From Sediminibacterium goheungense (GTDB taxonomy: Bacteria > Bacteroidota > Bacteroidia > Chitinophagales > Chitinophagaceae): DNA of 64,000 bases. This document shows, in pieces, positions 35,441 through 44,447 of the stretch. Below the pieces are notes generated by a model that was given only the letters and a program-made list of their open reading frames with translations, had not been told where the DNA came from and did no database searches. Position 1 is the first letter of the stretch; each line of letters opens with the position of its first letter. The stretch is taken from positions 124,001-188,000 of the forward strand of contig NZ_SNWP01000011.1 of the NCBI RefSeq assembly GCF_004361915.1, given 5' to 3'. Made by a program: the position numbers and the translations under genes.

Positions 35441-37120
35441 ATGGCCGATCAAAATTATGACGCAATCGTAGTAGGCTCAGGAATCAGTGGCGGTTGGGCC
35501 GCAAAAGAGCTTACTGAAAAGGGGTTGAAAGTACTCCTGCTCGAACGTGGGCGAAACATTGAACACATCAAAGACTATGTGAACGCCAACAAAGAAGCAT
35601 GGGATTTTCCTCATCGTGGCAGAAGAACACAACAGATGATCAATGATTATCCGGTACTGAAGCGCGATTACCCGTTAAATGAAACAAATCTTGATTATTG
35701 GGTGAATGAAAAAGAAAGTCCGTACACAGAGGTAAAACGTTTCGACTGGTTTCGAGGTTACCATGTGGGTGGGCGCTCATTAATGTGGGGTCGCCAGAGT
35801 TACCGCTGGAGTGATCTGGATTTTGAAGCCAATGCGAAAGATGGTATCGCCGTTGACTGGCCGGTACGTTATAAGGATATTGAAAAATGGTACACCTATG
35901 TTGAACGCTTTGTTGGAATCAGCGGTAGTAAGGAAGGCTTACCCCATTTACCAGACAGTGATTTTCTTCCGCCGATGGAACTTAACTGCGTAGAAAAAGA
36001 CCTCTCTAAACGTATCAAAGAATACTATAAGAATCAACGCCACATGATCATTGGCCGTGTTGCCAACCTTACTCAGGAACACGAAGGGCGCACAAACTGC
36101 CAGTATAGAAATAAATGCTGGCTGGGATGTCCGTTTGGTGCTTATTTCAGTACGCAGTCGTCTACCTTGCCTGCTGCTATGAAAACAGGTAACCTTACTT
36201 TACGTCCATGGTCTATTGTAACAAGGGTGATTTATGATAAGGATAAAAAACGTGCAACTGGTGTGGAGGTACTTGATGCAGAAACCAACAAAACATACAC
36301 TTATAATGCGAAGATCATCTTCCTCAATGCCTCTGCTTTAAATACTTCCTGGATATTGATGAATTCTGCTACAGATGTATGGCCCGATGGTCTGGGCAGC
36401 AGTAGCGGAGAACTCGGGCACAATATTATGGACCATCACCTGGGTGTGGGTGCAGGGGGTAAGGTAGAAGGCTATGAAGACAAGTATTATTTCGGTCGCC
36501 GCGCCAACGGAATTTATGTACCTCGTTTCCAGAATATCAATGGTGATAAACGTGATTACCTACGCGGTTTTGGTTACCAGGGTAGTGCTTCCCGTCAGGG
36601 ATGGGGCCGCGAAGTGGCAGAGTTGAGTATTGGTGGTGATTATAAAGATGCCATAACAGAACCAGGTGGCTGGACATTTGGTATGATGGGTTTTGGAGAA
36701 GTATTACCTGATCATAGCAATAAGATTACACTGGATAAGAATGTGAAGGATAAATGGGGTCTGCCGGTATTATCATTTGATTGTGAGCTGAAAGAAAACG
36801 AGCTCAAAATGAGAAAAGATATGCAGGCTGATGCTATTGAAATACTTACCAATGCCGGTGTGAAAGATGTATATGGTTATGAAGGAAATGGCGTTTTAGG
36901 AAGAGGTATCCATGAAATGGGTACAGCACGTATGGGCCATGATCCGAAAACTTCGGTAGTAAATAAATTCAACCAGGTTTGGGATGCGCCCAATGTGTAT
37001 GTAACAGATGGCGCCTTCATGACATCATCAGCTTGTGTTAACCCGTCACTGACTTATATGGCTTTTACTGCCCGTGCAGCAGACCATGCAGTGACAGAAT
37101 TGAAAAAACAAAATTTATAG
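35441..37120 (+). CDS. GMC family FAD-dependent sugar dehydrogenase
   Basis: 559 residues. FAD-binding VVGSGISGGWAAKELTEKG at the N terminus, catalytic His491 in GIHEMGTARMG and Asn534 in NPSLTYMAF. Between them Cys220, Cys226 and Cys230 (NCQYRNKCWLGCPFGA) resemble the iron-sulfur site of three-subunit FAD-glucose and glucoside-3-dehydrogenases. There is no signal peptide, but the next gene encodes a gluconate-dehydrogenase subunit 3-like protein with a Tat signal, which in the known complexes carries the large subunit across the membrane. Likely a periplasmic sugar or glucoside dehydrogenase. Confidence 0.9.
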   Translation: MADQNYDAIVVGSGISGGWAAKELTEKGLKVLLLERGRNIEHIKDYVNANKEAWDFPHRGRRTQQMINDYPVLKRDYPLNETNLDYWVNEKESPYTEVKRFDWFRGYHVGGRSLMWGRQSYRWSDLDFEANAKDGIAVDWPVRYKDIEKWYTYVERFVGISGSKEGLPHLPDSDFLPPMELNCVEKDLSKRIKEYYKNQRHMIIGRVANLTQEHEGRTNCQYRNKCWLGCPFGAYFSTQSSTLPAAMKTGNLTLRPWSIVTRVIYDKDKKRATGVEVLDAETNKTYTYNAKIIFLNASALNTSWILMNSATDVWPDGLGSSSGELGHNIMDHHLGVGAGGKVEGYEDKYYFGRRANGIYVPRFQNINGDKRDYLRGFGYQGSASRQGWGREVAELSIGGDYKDAITEPGGWTFGMMGFGEVLPDHSNKITLDKNVKDKWGLPVLSFDCELKENELKMRKDMQADAIEILTNAGVKDVYGYEGNGVLGRGIHEMGTARMGHDPKTSVVNKFNQVWDAPNVYVTDGAFMTSSACVNPSLTYMAFTARAADHAVTELKKQNL

Positions 37121-37183
37121 AGTCAGTAGTGAGTACTCAGCAGTGAGTGTTTTTTACTCACTACTCACTACTCACTGCTCACT
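37121..37183. repeat. Heptad-repeat hairpin E12 (word GTGAGTA), diverged arms
   Basis: Begins on the base after the GMC stop codon. The arms (37121-37148 and 37156-37183) match as complements at 23 of 28 positions, yet both keep the 7-bp period. The mismatches fall on the variable position of the words. Confidence 0.85.
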
Positions 37184-37203
37184 AAAACTTAAAAAACATC
37201 ACC

Positions 37204-37770
37204 ATGAATAGAAGAGAAGCCCTTTCCAGCGTTGCCTTGCTGCTTGGGGGAACATTAATCGGTTCGACCGCTTTTCTTACAGGTTGTAAAACCAGTGGTA
37301 CAGATAGTGGTATCAGTTTTTCTCCGGAGGAAATCAGTTTTCTGAATGAAGTAGGAGAAACCATTTTACCCGCAACCAGTACACCCGGCGCCAAAGAAGC
37401 CAAGGTAGGCGAATTTATGTCGGTATATGTAGCAGACTGTTACGAAGCAAAAGATCAGGTAATTTTCAAAGAAGGATTTAAAAAACTGGATGAAGCCAGT
37501 AAAAAGAAACATAATAAAACCTTCCTTGAAAGCAGTCCGGAAGAAAGACATGCCCTGCTGGTAGACCTGGACAAAGAAGTGAAAGAATACCAAAAAACAA
37601 AAAAGGAAGAGGATCCCAATCATTATTTCAGGATGATGAAAGAATTAACCCTGATGGGCTTCTTTACATCTGAAGTAGGTGCCACAAAAGCCTTACGTTA
37701 TGTGGCTGTTCCCGGAAAATATGAAGGATGTATTCCGTATAATAAAGGGGATAAAGCATGGGCTACTTAA
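37204..37770 (+). CDS. Gluconate 2-dehydrogenase subunit 3 family protein
   Basis: 188 residues. Tat-like signal MNRREALSSVALLLGG followed by a lipobox LTGC (Cys28), then the subunit-3 domain with FLNEVGETILPATSTPGAK and a C-terminal MKELTLMGFFTSEVGATKA. In gluconate, glucose and glucoside dehydrogenases this small subunit is needed for maturation and export of the FAD subunit. It follows the GMC gene, with a heptad hairpin between, and is presumably co-expressed with it. Confidence 0.9.
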   Translation: MNRREALSSVALLLGGTLIGSTAFLTGCKTSGTDSGISFSPEEISFLNEVGETILPATSTPGAKEAKVGEFMSVYVADCYEAKDQVIFKEGFKKLDEASKKKHNKTFLESSPEERHALLVDLDKEVKEYQKTKKEEDPNHYFRMMKELTLMGFFTSEVGATKALRYVAVPGKYEGCIPYNKGDKAWAT

Positions 37771-37777
37771 CACAAAT

Positions 37778-37849
37778 AAAAAGTCAAAATTCAAAAGTCA
37801 AAAAAGCGATGCTTCAACTCTTGAATTTTGACTTTTGAATTTTTAATTC
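37778..37849. repeat. Heptad-repeat hairpin E13 (word AAAGTCA)
   Basis: Left steps AAAGTCA, AAATTCA, AAAGTCA (from 37780); 16 bp pair perfectly (37779-37794 with 37821-37836). It starts 7 nt after the stop codon of the subunit 3 gene. The same word is seen in E7. Confidence 0.85.
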
Positions 37850-37864
37850 CTTAATTTTTTATGT

Positions 37865-38731
37865 ATGTCAACCAATCGCAGAGATTTTCTTCGTAATACC
37901 GGCTTTGCTGCGGCAGCATTATCCCTGCCTTTCGTAGGAAAGTCTTCCATATTGGATGAACTGGCCTATAAGCCCTTGGGATCTTTTGGTATTCAGTTAT
38001 GGACCGTTAAAGAAGCCATGTTTGCTGATCCGAAAGATACACTTACCAAGCTGGCATCCTATGGGTACAAACAGATTGAAAGTTTTGAGGGTCCCAAAGG
38101 CTTTTTCTGGGGTATGAAAAATACTGAATTTAAAAAGTTGATGGATGACCTGGGAATGAAAATCGTTTCATCTCATTGTAATAATACAGTAGAGTTTGAA
38201 CGTAAGTCGGCTGAAGCGGCGGAGATCGGCATGTCTTATCTGATTTGCCCATGGAAAGGACCGCAAAAATCAATCGACGATTTTAAACGCTTCAACGACG
38301 AATTCAATAAATCTGGTGAAATAGCCAAAAAGAACGGAATACGCTTCGCTTATCATAACCATGATTATTCCTTCAAAGTATTGGATGGGCAGGTGCCACA
38401 GGTAGTGATGATGGAAGGCACCGATAAAAACCTGGTCGACTTTGAAATGGATATTTACTGGGTGGTGGCAGCAGGCGAAGATCCCAAAGCCTGGTTTAAA
38501 AAATACCCGAATCGCTTCCGCCTATGCCATGTAAAAGATCTTACCAAAACTGCAAAGGGAAGCGAATCATGCCAGATTGGTAAAGGTTCTATCGATTTCA
38601 AATCGATCCTTAGTGAAGGTAGTAAATACGGACTGAAAAACTTTATCGTGGAGCAGGAAGCTTTTACCGGCACCAACCCCATGGAAAGTGCACAGGCCAA
38701 TGCAGGCTATATGAGTAAGTTTCAACTTTGA
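37865..38731 (+). CDS. Sugar phosphate isomerase/epimerase, Tat-type signal
   Basis: 288 residues. Tat signal NRRDFLRNTGFAAAALSLP and then a TIM barrel with FGIQLWTVKEAM, AYHNHDYSF, NLVDFEMDIYWVVAAG, CHVKDLTKT and VEQEAF, the metal-binding residues of the family. It closes the plus-strand run MFS-TIM-GMC-subunit 3-TIM. Two Tat-type isomerases in one cluster suggest that keto-sugar rearrangement happens in the periplasm. Confidence 0.88.
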   Translation: MSTNRRDFLRNTGFAAAALSLPFVGKSSILDELAYKPLGSFGIQLWTVKEAMFADPKDTLTKLASYGYKQIESFEGPKGFFWGMKNTEFKKLMDDLGMKIVSSHCNNTVEFERKSAEAAEIGMSYLICPWKGPQKSIDDFKRFNDEFNKSGEIAKKNGIRFAYHNHDYSFKVLDGQVPQVVMMEGTDKNLVDFEMDIYWVVAAGEDPKAWFKKYPNRFRLCHVKDLTKTAKGSESCQIGKGSIDFKSILSEGSKYGLKNFIVEQEAFTGTNPMESAQANAGYMSKFQL

Positions 38732-38841
38732 GAGAACAGTGAAATAAGGAATAAAAAAATAAGGAATGAGAAAGTGTAAGTTTGTTTTACACTTCTTCAT
38801 TCCTTTCTTATTTCAAATTTCCTATTTCTTATTTCTCTGTT
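38732..38841. repeat. Heptad-repeat hairpin E14 (word TTATTTC)
   Basis: Fills the entire gap between convergent genes, touching both stop codons. Left: AATAAGG, AATAAAA, AATAAGG, AATGAGA, AAGTGTA units; right: TCCTTTC, TTATTTC, TTATTTC. The inner arms pair 17 of 19 positions (about 38761-38779 with 38787-38805). Confidence 0.82.
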
Positions 38842-40320
38842 TTAAACGCCCAGGCTCCATCCATCTCTGTACTGACGTTTCACAAACTGATTGGCCTCGT
38901 CGAAGTTGGTGATTTTCATGTTCGGACCATCCCAAACCAGTCTGATATTTCTGCCCGGATAGCTGATACGTCCTCCGTCCATTTTCTTTTGAAGGTCATA
39001 ACTTCGAATGGCCAGATTACCCATCAATACACTTTCAGTTAAAGGACCCGCTACATCAAAGTTTGAACTAAGTGTTTTGGCAGCTTCTGAACCATAACCG
39101 GCCATAGCAGCTTCTACCCATGCAGCGTAGTGACCATTATCGCCGTTCGGTACCCGCTTGATGGTTTGTGGAACCTGTGTTGTCTTGGTACGGTTGGTTG
39201 GCAACAGATTTGGTAAAACACCGTAAGTGCCACACATCATCTTTCCTTTGGTTCCAATAAAAATGGTTCCATTACCGCCATCACCCATCATTTCATTAGG
39301 CCCTAATTCCTCAGGGCGTTCTGGTTGAATACCACCATCCATCCAATGCATGGTAAGATCAGGCTTCCCATTTTGTCCTTTGAATTTAAGAATGATATGT
39401 GAGGCCAGTGGTCCGCATTCAGGAGCATACACAGCATTCCAGTTTCTTTCATAACGTTTTGCCACACTGCATTCTGCAGAAGAAGGATAGCCAAGACCCA
39501 GCACTGCAAAGGCTGGTGCCATAATATGACAGGCCATATCGCCTAATGCACCGGTACCATAATCCCACCAGCCACGCCAGTTAAACGGAACCAGGTTGTC
39601 AACATAATCTTTATAAGGAGCAGTACCTAGCCATAAATCCCAGTTCAGTTCTTTGGGAACCGGTAAAGTATTTTTTGACCATTGAATACCTTGTGGCCAA
39701 ACCGGACGGTCGGTATAACAGTAAACAGTATGTACATCACCAATTACACCAGCATTGTACCAGTCGATTAATTGGCGTACCCCATCGCCGGAAGCACCCT
39801 GATTACCCATCTGGGTCACAACCTTATAACGATGCGCAGCTTCTGTCATTACACGCGCCTCATAAATATCATGTGCAAGAGGTTTCTGAACATATACGTG
39901 TTTGCCTAACTGCATAGCTGCCATAGCCTGAACAGCATGCATATGATCGGGAGTAGATACAGATACAGCATCAATATTTTTATGCTCTTTATCCAGCATT
40001 TCGCGATAATCCTCATATACTTTTGCTTTGGGATAACGCTCACGGCTTTTGGCAGACATCCTTGAATCAACATCACATAAAAAAGCAATATCAGCTTTAC
40101 CACTCATGAAGAAGCTGTATAAATCACTTTCACCTTTACCGCCTGCGCCAATACCCGCTACCTGTAACTTATCACTGGGTGCGGTAAATCCGCGGCCTAT
40201 TACATGTCGTGGAACAATATAGAACCCGGCAAGGGCCGTCATACTGTTGCGGAGAAATTTTCTCCGGGAATCATCTGTCAGATTGGTTTCCTGTTTCTTT
40301 TGCAGGTCTTTCTTTTTCAT
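38842..40320 (-). CDS. Gfo/Idh/MocA family oxidoreductase, Tat-type signal
   Basis: 492 residues, longer than the cytoplasmic copy because of a 40-residue leader with a twin-arginine motif (DSRRKFLRNSMTALAG). The Rossmann part has VAGIGAGGKGESDL and the motif usually written EKP is QKP here (VQKPLAHD). The C-terminal part has YGTGALGDMACHIMAPAF. Exported family members act with a tightly bound cofactor on glycosides; some in Bacteroidota perform redox-assisted glycoside cleavage. It is convergent with the plus-strand sugar genes. Confidence 0.88.
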   Translation of the reverse strand: MKKKDLQKKQETNLTDDSRRKFLRNSMTALAGFYIVPRHVIGRGFTAPSDKLQVAGIGAGGKGESDLYSFFMSGKADIAFLCDVDSRMSAKSRERYPKAKVYEDYREMLDKEHKNIDAVSVSTPDHMHAVQAMAAMQLGKHVYVQKPLAHDIYEARVMTEAAHRYKVVTQMGNQGASGDGVRQLIDWYNAGVIGDVHTVYCYTDRPVWPQGIQWSKNTLPVPKELNWDLWLGTAPYKDYVDNLVPFNWRGWWDYGTGALGDMACHIMAPAFAVLGLGYPSSAECSVAKRYERNWNAVYAPECGPLASHIILKFKGQNGKPDLTMHWMDGGIQPERPEELGPNEMMGDGGNGTIFIGTKGKMMCGTYGVLPNLLPTNRTKTTQVPQTIKRVPNGDNGHYAAWVEAAMAGYGSEAAKTLSSNFDVAGPLTESVLMGNLAIRSYDLQKKMDGGRISYPGRNIRLVWDGPNMKITNFDEANQFVKRQYRDGWSLGV

Positions 40321-40452
40321 AGCAATCAGTTGATTATTGGTTGGATAAGCAATGGAGCTATGAATTTATTTAATTATTTTGAAAGAGGCGGGAATAATAA
40401 AGTCACCAATTCATTATTCTGTATTCAGAAATTAATGGCTTTATGAGAGGTA

Positions 40453-40902
40453 TTATAAATTAGGTGGCCTTCTGTTCTCCACATATAAATTCAGACCTGC
40501 ATATTTGCCATTTATTTTTTTAAGCTCACTGGTATCTACATAGCCATATTTTTTATGTAACCTCAGTGAATCGTCCTGCATATAAGTAACCATTACCCAT
40601 CTGTCTGTATCCAGGGCCAGTGGATATTTTTTGCAGATCGCTCCGTTATGCGTATTCACTTCAATGGCATAGGATCCTTTTGGAAACTTTCGAATGGGTA
40701 TATTTTGCAAACCTGGCTTTAATGAATAATGAATATCTTCTTTCGTTTTACCGTTTTCCTGATCGCTGATAACCAGATGCATAGGGATATTTTCCCCGCT
40801 TTCATTATTTACAATAACATGGGCCGATTGCTTCGACACAGTACAGGCAGTTAAAGTGATAATAATGCCTGAAACATAGATCATTGGCTTGCTGATACGC
40901 AT
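40453..40902 (-). CDS. Hypothetical lipoprotein
   Basis: 149 residues with a lipoprotein signal (LTAC, Cys20). The mature part is beta-rich, with VIVNNESGENIPMHLVISD suggesting an immunoglobulin-like fold. No named family recognised. It lies downstream of lptC on the same strand, separated by a weak hairpin. Confidence 0.65.
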   Translation of the reverse strand: MRISKPMIYVSGIIITLTACTVSKQSAHVIVNNESGENIPMHLVISDQENGKTKEDIHYSLKPGLQNIPIRKFPKGSYAIEVNTHNGAICKKYPLALDTDRWVMVTYMQDDSLRLHKKYGYVDTSELKKINGKYAGLNLYVENRRPPNL

Positions 40903-40943
40903 AAAATATTGATTTTATTGGCTCTTATATAGAAGAATGAAAC

Positions 40944-40959
40944 CTGTTTTCGTAAACAG
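40944..40959 (-). terminator. Weak hairpin between lptC and the lipoprotein gene
   Basis: CTGTTT/AAACAG stem with a TCGT-type loop, next to a second small stem CAGGA/TCCTG at 40962-40975. On the minus strand it lies about 80 nt after the lptC stop. Confidence 0.35.
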
Positions 40960-41036
40960 TTCAGGAGGGGTCCTGTACAGACACAGCAGGGAAGTTAACC
41001 GTTGCTTTCAGAGGAAAATTTTTGTCTGGAAAGGGC

Positions 41037-41627
41037 TTACTTGCTAAAAGCACTGTCTGGAAGAATGGCAAAACTACCCGGCTGTATATTGAAGAAGGTA
41101 ATATCTGTGAGATCCTGATTAGAACGGAAGCCATTTGCATACCGGCCTTTTTGTTTATAGGGATAATTCTGAACAAGGGTAACCGGTGTCTGGGTATAGA
41201 ATTGACCTAAAGATTGGTCCCAAAACAATTCATTACTGTATAAGGTATCTCCTTTCGTGTTAAAAATTACGACACTGTCTTTGAGAAAAACCTTGCTTTC
41301 ATTGGGAAGATACCGCCCATATTTTGCAAAAAGCTGGCTCTCTATGCGCATCGTTGAATCAAAAAAATCTACATGCAAAGTATTCGGGAATTCAGTTTTT
41401 CGCATACTGTCACCCTGATAGCGCAACAATATAGGAGCGGTTAATTTTGCTCTGATACGGCCATTCTGACTGATATAGCTTTCTATATTTTTGCCTTCTT
41501 CGATACCAGGTGATTTACTGCCAAATGCTTTTACATCATTTACATCATTTTCACAGCCACACACAAAAAAGCAGCCCAATAAACAGGCTGCCACTATGTT
41601 TTTAATATTTGTGTTTGTATTAATCAT
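41037..41627 (-). CDS. lptC: LPS export periplasmic protein LptC
   Basis: 196 residues. N-terminal membrane/lipoprotein segment (FFVCGC) and the OstA-like beta-jelly roll with RAKLTAPILLRYQGDSMRKT, LHVDFFDS, YGRYLPNESKVFLKD and NTKGDTLYSNELFWDQ. It links the inner-membrane LptBFG transporter to the LptA bridge. I set the start at 41627, where ATGATTAA overlaps the upstream gene's stop; a longer start at 41651 is possible. Confidence 0.86.
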   Translation of the reverse strand: MINTNTNIKNIVAACLLGCFFVCGCENDVNDVKAFGSKSPGIEEGKNIESYISQNGRIRAKLTAPILLRYQGDSMRKTEFPNTLHVDFFDSTMRIESQLFAKYGRYLPNESKVFLKDSVVIFNTKGDTLYSNELFWDQSLGQFYTQTPVTLVQNYPYKQKGRYANGFRSNQDLTDITFFNIQPGSFAILPDSAFSK

Positions 41628-42993
41628 ACCTGCGTTTCTGGAACCAGACATCCGTTAAGCTGATACCCAATGTAAACTGTACATAACTTTCTGTGATATT
41701 ATTCACACCGGATCCTCTTTTACCAAATTGAAGCGCTGTGTTCAAAACAGTAAACTGTCTATCGTAGTTGTTCCATTTTTTTATCGGTAATCCTGCGCCC
41801 ACAGAAAAACCCACATGTTTTAAACCATTACCATCGGGATCAACATAATCCTTACCTATAAATGCACCTATGCGGTAATTGACGTTGCTCCAGTAGCTAC
41901 GTCCTGTGAGAGGGTCTGGACAAAGTTGCGCGCCAATCTTTAACTGCCAGCTATTTACCAGTTGGTCTGCCTGGTTATAAAAACGGTATTTATTCCACTG
42001 AGTTGCTGTGTATTCAGCACCAACTGACCACATTTCAAAAGTTCCACGGTTATTGCTGGCTGTTTTGTGTAAAGTAATGCCAGCAGCATAGGTAGAAGGC
42101 ATTTGGATATTGCCTTTAATTCCGTTTTTGATAGAAATCGTATCAATGGTAATATCACCGGCCTGTGATTCAGTGTAAGTTTCTCTTTTCTGATCCTGTG
42201 AGGCAGAAAGACTTTGCGAAAGCGTAGCAGAACCTCCTATGCGAATCAGGTAATTGCTGGTTGTCTTCGTTTGCTCATTTACTTTTTTACCTACAGAAAA
42301 CTCATATTGAAAACCCGGGTTAAAAAACATACCGCTAAAGCTGGTAAGGGTTGATGAGTTAGACTGAAAGAAGAAAGTGGAGTCGTTGATAAATATCTTT
42401 TTGGTTCCGATTTCTCTTCTTCCAAAGTTCATACCTGTATTAAACCCGATACTCAGGTTTTTCCATTTTTTCCCAATTCCTACATATGCCTGATTCAATC
42501 CGCCAGATCCCTCATAAATGGTTGCTAAACTGTCGCCAGCCACCCTTTCGCGGCTTACTATTGAGTAGCTGATACGGCTCAATGGTCTGATTCCGAATGC
42601 CATACCAATTCCTTTTACTCTGTTTATGGGTAAACCTACACCTACATACGACGGATAAAAGTAATTTGACCTGAATTTACCCGCAGGATTCTCACTTCTT
42701 AAATTTCTGGTGTCGAAAGTTAACCCCAGATCATAGGAAACCATGAAGAAATTGCTATAAGTAGCGGGGTTCATGAAATTGATGGCCTGTCCTACATTAT
42801 TATTGGTTCCGTCAGAGTAAGCAGCACCCAATCCTCCCAATGCTCGGGTTATGGCGTTACTGCCATTATAGAAATCGCCCAAACCATAACGGGTAAATGG
42901 TGAATTCTCCTGTGCGTTAGCATTTAGCAGGGTAAATCCGGTAACCAGAAAACTCAGACTAAGTCTGATTAGTGTTGTACTCACAGATCGCAT
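41620..42993 (-). CDS. Outer-membrane beta-barrel protein
   Basis: 457 residues with a signal peptide (1-27, ANAQEN) and a barrel that opens SPFTRYGLGDFYNG and NAITRALGGLGAAYSDG, a pattern found in FadL-like proteins of Bacteroidota. Function unknown. It overlaps coaX by 35 bp at its start and lptC by 8 bp at its end, so the three are translated from one message. Confidence 0.8.
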   Translation of the reverse strand: MRSVSTTLIRLSLSFLVTGFTLLNANAQENSPFTRYGLGDFYNGSNAITRALGGLGAAYSDGTNNNVGQAINFMNPATYSNFFMVSYDLGLTFDTRNLRSENPAGKFRSNYFYPSYVGVGLPINRVKGIGMAFGIRPLSRISYSIVSRERVAGDSLATIYEGSGGLNQAYVGIGKKWKNLSIGFNTGMNFGRREIGTKKIFINDSTFFFQSNSSTLTSFSGMFFNPGFQYEFSVGKKVNEQTKTTSNYLIRIGGSATLSQSLSASQDQKRETYTESQAGDITIDTISIKNGIKGNIQMPSTYAAGITLHKTASNNRGTFEMWSVGAEYTATQWNKYRFYNQADQLVNSWQLKIGAQLCPDPLTGRSYWSNVNYRIGAFIGKDYVDPDGNGLKHVGFSVGAGLPIKKWNNYDRQFTVLNTALQFGKRGSGVNNITESYVQFTLGISLTDVWFQKRRYD

Positions 42994-43693
42994 ACAGGCC
43001 TTTAAAAATTAAATAAGGGTCGGCAAATATCCTGTTTTTTAGATGTGGTACAAAAAAACCCATATCACCCCCGGTTAACAGCACGTTAAAGTTATTGAAT
43101 TTCAAGGCATAAGCGTCAATAATTCCATCAATTTCCTTAGCCATTCCCATGATTACCCCGCTTTGCAGGTTGGTTTTGGTGTCGTAACCAATCAGGGGGA
43201 AATGCTGATCGGGCTCTACAAGAGGTAATAAAGCCGTTTGTTCATGCATGGCTCTGAAGCGCATGGTCATGCCCGGCGAAATGCTCCCACCCAGAAACTC
43301 GTGTGCCCTGTTGATGTAGTTATAGGTAATACAGGTACCGAGGCCAATAGCCAGGTTATGCTGGCCGGGAAAAAGATCCACCGCTGCGGCGCAAATAGCC
43401 AGTCTGTCGGCACCAATAGTCTCAGGCTTTCCAACAGGGGTGGTAAAAGGTAGTTTGCTGGTATGCCCGAGTTTATGGAACACAGTTTTCTCAGCCAGTA
43501 AAACTTCTATATCCGGATTATGATTGATAACTGAGGAAAGAATGGATTTTTGGGGTTGAAACCGCTGAATCAGGCTTATGATTCTATCCGTACTGTCATT
43601 ATCCAATACAATCACTTCTTTTAGTTCTCGGTCCGCAAAAACGGCGCATTTAAGACGTGTATTACCAAAATCAAAACATAAACTGGTTACCAT
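42959..43693 (-). CDS. coaX: Type III pantothenate kinase
   Basis: First step of coenzyme A synthesis. 244 residues with the phosphate-binding LCFDFGNTRLKCAVF at the N terminus, GADRLAICAAA and GLGTCITYNYIN, then GGSISPGMTMRFRAMHEQTALLP. All conserved Asp and Gly positions are present. It is the first gene of the coaX-barrel-lptC unit. Confidence 0.93.
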   Translation of the reverse strand: MVTSLCFDFGNTRLKCAVFADRELKEVIVLDNDSTDRIISLIQRFQPQKSILSSVINHNPDIEVLLAEKTVFHKLGHTSKLPFTTPVGKPETIGADRLAICAAAVDLFPGQHNLAIGLGTCITYNYINRAHEFLGGSISPGMTMRFRAMHEQTALLPLVEPDQHFPLIGYDTKTNLQSGVIMGMAKEIDGIIDAYALKFNNFNVLLTGGDMGFFVPHLKNRIFADPYLIFKGLYAICEYNTNQT

Positions 43694-43702
43694 ACCCCTT
43701 AG

Positions 43703-44344
43703 TTATGCGTTAAAGTTAAAGCCTTTCAGTTCCCGGAAATGACCATTTAACTGGATTCTTTCCTTTAACGATTCTATGCCGGATACCACCGGTAATATCC
43801 TTGTAAGATGTCTTTTCAAATATTCCAGCCTTTGTAATTCATGTAACAGACTTAAAAATTCATATTCTTCCTGCAGAGAAAGGCCTGCATGATGGGCCAG
43901 ATCATAACTACACAGGCTATCATCTGGTTTTTTAAAATCTTTGGTTACACCGATAAACCTGTGTAACTCCCTGATACCGGTTAGAATCTGTTCCACAATC
44001 TGTGGCTGTTGTTTTTCATTGTTTTCGGGATAATGAACTATGGCACCACTATACAATTTATCCGGAATGGATTTGATCAGTTCAAGTATCCTAAAGACCT
44101 TTTCGCCACGGGTCCGGATATCCATTTTACCATCAGCATGTACTTCCGCAATCTCGGTAACATGAACCAGTGTACCCATTTCTGCCACAGCGTTGTTGAT
44201 CACAATAGGAATGCCGAACGGTTTCTGCTCCCCATAACAATCATGAATAAGCTGTTTATAACGGGGTTCAAAAATGTGCAGGTTCACCTGCTCGCCCGGA
44301 AATACAACAATACCTAAAGGGAAAATGGGAATAAAATTGGTCAT
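43703..44344 (-). CDS. LON peptidase substrate-binding domain protein
   Basis: About 213 residues. It has the Lon N-terminal fold (FIPIFPLGIVVFPGEQ, LHIFEPRYKQLIHDCYGE) but no ATPase or protease domain, so it is a stand-alone adaptor-like protein. The start is at 44344 because the longer frame upstream runs through the divergent promoter region and would add a non-homologous 49-residue leader. It is 9 bp from coaX and probably co-transcribed. Confidence 0.87.
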   Translation of the reverse strand: MTNFIPIFPLGIVVFPGEQVNLHIFEPRYKQLIHDCYGEQKPFGIPIVINNAVAEMGTLVHVTEIAEVHADGKMDIRTRGEKVFRILELIKSIPDKLYSGAIVHYPENNEKQQPQIVEQILTGIRELHRFIGVTKDFKKPDDSLCSYDLAHHAGLSLQEEYEFLSLLHELQRLEYLKRHLTRILPVVSGIESLKERIQLNGHFRELKGFNFNA

Positions 44345-44447
44345 AATAAAAAGCAATAGTACTAAGAAGTAAATAAAAGGGATGAACAAATTGGGAAGAG
44401 AAAAGTTGATCTGTGTCCTGTATGCTTTTTCATACTTACTTTGTCGT

